This document shows, piece after piece, positions 13,694 to 16,544 of a stretch of 16,544 nucleotides of DNA. The notes beneath the pieces were generated by a model. It was not told where the DNA came from. It searched no databases and saw only the letters and a list, made by a program, of their open reading frames with translations. The stretch is taken from the NCBI GenBank assembly GCA_900770785.1, contig CAAGLJ010000050.1, positions 1-16,544 of the forward strand, written 5' to 3'. This DNA is from Lachnospiraceae bacterium (lineage in GTDB: Bacteria; Bacillota; Clostridia; Lachnospirales; Lachnospiraceae). Each line of letters starts with the position of its first letter. Positions within the stretch are counted from its first letter, which is position 1. The position numbers were made by a program, and so were the translations under genes.

Positions 13694-15094
13694 ATGGGAA
13701 AGATAAGAGAGAAATTTTTGAAAAAGAAGCTGTTGATTGTGGGAGGAGTTTTTGGGTTGGGTCTGTTTGCTTTTTGGATTTACACCAAAGCCAATCAAAC
13801 ACCTGTAGTAACCACAGTGGCAGCCGTAAGACAGGATATCAGTCAGACGCTGAATACCAGTGGAACGGTGGTTTCCGATAAGGTGGTAAACTGCTTTGCT
13901 CCGGTCAGTGCCAGAATTGGAGAAATACAGCTGCAGAAGGGAGAAACAGTTAAGAAGGGGGAAGTAATATTGGCATATGATGAGACCGCCCTTTCTGAAT
14001 TAAAAAAGCTTACTGAACTGAACCTTAAGGCCAATAATGGCGGCTATCAGGACGGTGTGGAAAAGAATCAGAAGCAGCAGGCCATGTATGCGGAGGCTAC
14101 CGTTAATCTGGAGGTTTTGCAGCAGCAGATTACGGATACCCAGAATCGTATTAATGAGTTGAAGAAAAAGCTGGAACAGAAGGAAGCGGATCTGGCATAT
14201 TTTGGAACCTGTCTGGAGATTTCCCGACTTGATTGGGCTGATCAGCCTGAAAGTGAGGAATATCAGAATCTTCTTAAGCTGATCCAGCAGAATGCATATG
14301 ACCAGAAAAACCACCCGGAGCTGCGGCAGCTGCGTGAGGAGATTGAAACGAATACCCAGCTGTTGAATGAGTATAAGGAATATGAAGCAGAAATGAAATC
14401 CCAGAAAGGCTCCTCGGAAGGAAGTAAGTTAAGCTCTGGCGGACAGGTACAGATGGAGGCAAATGCCCAGGCAGAGGGTCTTAAGCTGGAAAGGACCATA
14501 GAAGCCATAAAGGCTAATGAACAGGGGATTACGGCAGAATTTAATGGTGTAATAACCCAGCTGGAAGCGGTGGAAGGAAAAACTCCTCAGGAGGGAGAAC
14601 TGCTTTTTCGGCTGGAAAGTCTGGAGGATGTGGCTGTTTCTCTGTCGGTCAGCAAATATGATTTGGAGAAATTAAAAATGGGACAGCAGGCCCGTCTTAC
14701 TATTGCAGGAAAGACTTATGAGGGTGTGGTTTCCAGAATTGAGCAGATGGCCACAAAAAATGCTAATGGAGCTGCCGTAGTGGAGGCCTACATTAAAATT
14801 ACCAACCCGGATCAGGATATCTTTCTTGGAGTAGAGGCTAAGGTGCTGGTTTCTACAGGAGAGGTAAAGGATGCCATCACCATACCGATGGAGGCCGTAA
14901 ATACGGATGTCAATGGCCAATTCGTTTATGTGGTGGAAAACGGAATTGTAGTCAAGAAAACGGTAGAAACAGGCCTAACTACCGACATGGAGATAGAAAT
15001 TAAGAAGGGTATTGAAGAAGGGGCCCAGGTCATCACCCAGCTGGGTACAGGTATTTTGGAGGGAATGGAAGTAAATGCCCTGCCGGCAATGTAG
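13694..15094 (+). CDS. MacA/HlyD-like membrane-anchored adaptor of an ABC efflux system
   Basis: ATG 13694 (GGAG 7 nt upstream) is preferred over the adjoining GTG 13691, giving 466 residues. A single N-terminal span (about 12-31) anchors the protein outside the membrane. A barrel-sandwich/lipoyl half follows (about 64-97, with GEIQLQKGETVKKGEVIL), then a long, probably coiled-coil hairpin (about 100-275) interrupted by a polar SQKGSSEGSKLSS segment at 236-248. Next come the second lipoyl half (about 279-308), a beta-barrel (about 310-390) and a membrane-proximal domain ending at 466. This is the MacA/RND-adaptor plan. It is encoded between the MacB-type ATPase and permease, so the three probably form one machine. 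Without an outer membrane there should be no TolC partner, so its role may be to gather or guide substrate outside the cell. Confidence 0.9.
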   Translation: MGKIREKFLKKKLLIVGGVFGLGLFAFWIYTKANQTPVVTTVAAVRQDISQTLNTSGTVVSDKVVNCFAPVSARIGEIQLQKGETVKKGEVILAYDETALSELKKLTELNLKANNGGYQDGVEKNQKQQAMYAEATVNLEVLQQQITDTQNRINELKKKLEQKEADLAYFGTCLEISRLDWADQPESEEYQNLLKLIQQNAYDQKNHPELRQLREEIETNTQLLNEYKEYEAEMKSQKGSSEGSKLSSGGQVQMEANAQAEGLKLERTIEAIKANEQGITAEFNGVITQLEAVEGKTPQEGELLFRLESLEDVAVSLSVSKYDLEKLKMGQQARLTIAGKTYEGVVSRIEQMATKNANGAAVVEAYIKITNPDQDIFLGVEAKVLVSTGEVKDAITIPMEAVNTDVNGQFVYVVENGIVVKKTVETGLTTDMEIEIKKGIEEGAQVITQLGTGILEGMEVNALPAM

Positions 15095-15105
15095 CGGAGG
15101 AGTAT

Positions 15106-16311
15106 ATGTCACAGATTTGGGAATATACAAAGATTGCAATAAAAAATATTAAAAGTAATAAAGGCCGATCTATTCTCACCATGCTGGGAATCATTATTGG
15201 TATATCCTCCGTTATTATGGTCATGGCAGTAGGAAACGGAGTAAGGCACCAAATGAGTGCGGAGCTGAACAATATGGGCAGCGGGCAGATTATTATTTAT
15301 ACGGACGGAAAGGTTGGGAATATTCGTTTTACGACGGAGGATTTTGAATTGATCAGTGAGAAGGTGTCCAATGTAAAGGCGGTAACGCCCTCCATGTCCG
15401 GTTATGGAAGCGCAGCTGGTCCGAAAGGAGATTTTGAGGTTCGTGCCAGTGGAGGAAACGAAGGAATGCTGTACAGCAGCGGGGATCCTATTGCGGCAGG
15501 CAGATATTTTACAGCGGAAGAGGTTGCTCAGGGAAAGAAGGTATGTGTTCTGACGGAAAACAGTGCCAAGAAGCTGTTTGGTACCACCAATGTATTGGGA
15601 CTTTCCTTTGAACTGGAGCTTTATGGAATCAGTCAGGAGGTTTCCATTGTCGGTATCCGCAAGGACAGTGCATCCAGTCTGCTTACCGGAGGAAGCAACT
15701 ATATTTATGCTGAAATTCCCTACACAGTACTGGGAAATCATTTTCAATATTATATAGAAGATTTTAATCAGTTTTACGTTATTGCCGCCTCTAATGCCGA
15801 CAGCGGCCAGGTAGCCAGACAATCCGTTAATTTGCTGGAAAACAAGTACTCTGTCAGAGGGGAAGAGATGATTAAGGTAGAAAGCTTTACGGACTATGCG
15901 GCCCAGATTAATTCGGTGCTGAGTATGATTACCGTATTCATTTCCTTTGTGGCAGCAATTTCCCTACTGGTAGGGGGAATCGGTGTAATGAACATTATGC
16001 TGGTTTCTGTAACTGAGCGAACCAGAGAGATTGGTATTCGGAAGGCTCTTGGAGCCAGAACCGGTTCTATTTTGATGCAGTTTCTGGCAGAAGCAGGAAT
16101 GATTACCCTGCTTGGAGGAATTATTGGAATTCTTTTCGGAAGCCTTGGGGGTATATTAATTTGTACAGCGCTGAAGATAACGCCCAGCATATCTCTTTTT
16201 ACGATTTTGGGTGCATCCGTTTTTTCCTCCGGTGTAGGCCTTTTCTTTGGTATATATCCGGCGAAGAAGGCAGCTGCCCTAAGTCCGATTGAAGCCTTAA
16301 GGTATGAATAG
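15106..16311 (+). CDS. MacB/YtrF-type FtsX-fold ABC permease
   Basis: The 401-residue protein has the MacB topology: one span (about 22-43), a large extracellular MacB-PCD domain (about 44-268), then three spans (about 271-300, 325-353 and 362-386). The family signatures are GGIGVMNIMLV at 290-300, TEREIG-like TREIGIRKALGA at 306-317, and YPAKKAAALSPIEALRYE at 384-401. It should couple to the MacB-type ATPase through the cytoplasmic loop around 300-325. GGAGG stands just before the ATG, 11 bp after the adaptor stop, and a terminator follows within 25 bp. Proteins of this type export peptides, antibiotics or lipids, or act in envelope sensing. B. subtilis YtrF is the nearest functional analogue by operon context. 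Confidence 0.94.
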   Translation: MSQIWEYTKIAIKNIKSNKGRSILTMLGIIIGISSVIMVMAVGNGVRHQMSAELNNMGSGQIIIYTDGKVGNIRFTTEDFELISEKVSNVKAVTPSMSGYGSAAGPKGDFEVRASGGNEGMLYSSGDPIAAGRYFTAEEVAQGKKVCVLTENSAKKLFGTTNVLGLSFELELYGISQEVSIVGIRKDSASSLLTGGSNYIYAEIPYTVLGNHFQYYIEDFNQFYVIAASNADSGQVARQSVNLLENKYSVRGEEMIKVESFTDYAAQINSVLSMITVFISFVAAISLLVGGIGVMNIMLVSVTERTREIGIRKALGARTGSILMQFLAEAGMITLLGGIIGILFGSLGGILICTALKITPSISLFTILGASVFSSGVGLFFGIYPAKKAAALSPIEALRYE

Positions 16312-16332
16312 AGAATTTGATATTTGGAAAAG

Positions 16333-16357
16333 CAGAGGGAAGCTCCCTCTGTTTTTT
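16333..16357 (+). terminator. Rho-independent terminator of the ytr-like operon
   Basis: CAGAGGGA (16333-16340) pairs perfectly with TCCCTCTG (16344-16351) around a 3-nt loop and is followed directly by six T residues (16352-16357). It lies 22 bp after the stop codon of the last gene and closes the operon. Confidence 0.93.
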
Positions 16358-16404
16358 ATTTAAGAGGCAGTGATTTGCTGCGACTGATTCTGATTTGATA
16401 GTAA

Positions 16405-16433
16405 TTGCTAACCTCAGGCTTTAGTGCTATAAT
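16405..16433 (+). promoter_or_regulatory. Strong extended -10 promoter of the next gene
   Basis: TTGCTA (16405-16410), a 17-bp spacer, then a perfect TATAAT (16428-16433) preceded by TGC, which makes an extended -10. Transcription should start near 16440. It lies downstream of the operon terminator and reads towards the right edge of the window. Confidence 0.75.
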
Positions 16434-16463
16434 AACTCCATATATGTAAAAAGGAAAAGCGGG

Positions 16464-16519
16464 ATGTTATTATGATAGAAGAAAGAGAGTCATCGGGCTT
16501 TTTATCCCGCAGACAGTAA
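16464..16519 (+). other. Two overlapping mini-ORFs in the leader of the next gene
   Basis: ATG 16464 (AAGGA at 16451-16455, 8 nt upstream) opens a three-codon frame, Met-Leu-Leu, whose TGA overlaps ATG 16472 in ATGA. That second frame encodes 15 residues (MIEERESSGFLSRRQ) and stops at 16517-16519, 18 nt before the probable start of the next gene. GCGGGAT (16459-16465) and ATCCCGC (16504-16510) form an inverted repeat around the region. A regulatory leader peptide is possible, but frames this short also arise by chance. Confidence 0.25.
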
Positions 16520-16537
16520 ACTGGAATGAGAGGAAAT

Positions 16538-16544
16538 ATGAAGA
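16538..16544 (+). CDS. Probable start of a gene that continues beyond the window
   Basis: ATG 16538 follows GAGAGG at 16528-16533 with a 4-nt gap and lies about 100 nt downstream of a strong promoter. Only two codons and one base are visible, so nothing can be said about the product. Confidence 0.4.

Noticed and set aside
15109..15822. 237-codon minus-strand frame opposite the MacB-type permease
   Set aside because: It mirrors the permease coding frame, has no domain and no plausible promoter.

Overview
The window looks like chromosomal DNA of a low-to-moderate GC Gram-positive anaerobe, most likely a Clostridia/Lachnospiraceae-type gut bacterium. The grounds are strong AAAGGAG-type ribosome binding sites, a lipobox lipoprotein, a GntR/YtrA-type regulator with Bacillota-style ABC transporters, a Bacillota-style SPFH/zinc-ribbon/TPM cluster, and protein sequences that resemble clostridial family members. 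No rRNA, tRNA, CRISPR array, insertion sequence or phage gene was seen. Family assignments come from reading the protein sequences, not from a database search.

Region 1 (1-6257, + strand) is a five-gene run: an SPFH protein with four C-terminal zinc ribbons (YdjI-like), a double zinc-ribbon protein with a C-terminal membrane anchor (YdjG-like), a TPM-domain membrane protein (YdjH-like), a large lipoprotein with a DUF3298/RsiV-like ectodomain, and an XpaC-like membrane protein. The first three match the Bacillus subtilis ydjG-ydjH-ydjI set, which works with PspA in membrane stress. No PspA is encoded in the window. A long bidirectional hairpin at 6206-6257 ends the run and also terminates the converging nrd transcript.

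Region 2 (6257-10770, - strand) carries the class Ia ribonucleotide reductase genes nrdA and nrdB and, upstream, a HAD phosphatase. In front of nrdA is a -35/-10 promoter embedded in two NrdR-box-like sequences 16 bp apart, and then a perfect 15-bp hairpin in the presumed 5' leader.

Region 3 (10885-16357, + strand) is a six-gene operon resembling B. subtilis ytr. It holds a YtrA-type GntR repressor, a YtrB-like ATPase, a YtrC-like membrane subunit, a MacB/YtrE-like ATPase, a MacA-like membrane-anchored adaptor and a MacB/YtrF-like FtsX-fold permease, followed by a clear terminator. Its promoter lies in a cluster of TATTGTAT/ATACAATA repeats that may be the operator. The operon therefore couples a YtrBC-type ABC transporter to a complete MacAB-type tripartite-like pump under one regulator, as expected of a cell-envelope-antibiotic response system.

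Region 4 (16358-16544) holds a near-consensus extended -10 promoter, a short leader with two overlapping mini-ORFs, and the probable first codons of a gene that runs off the window.
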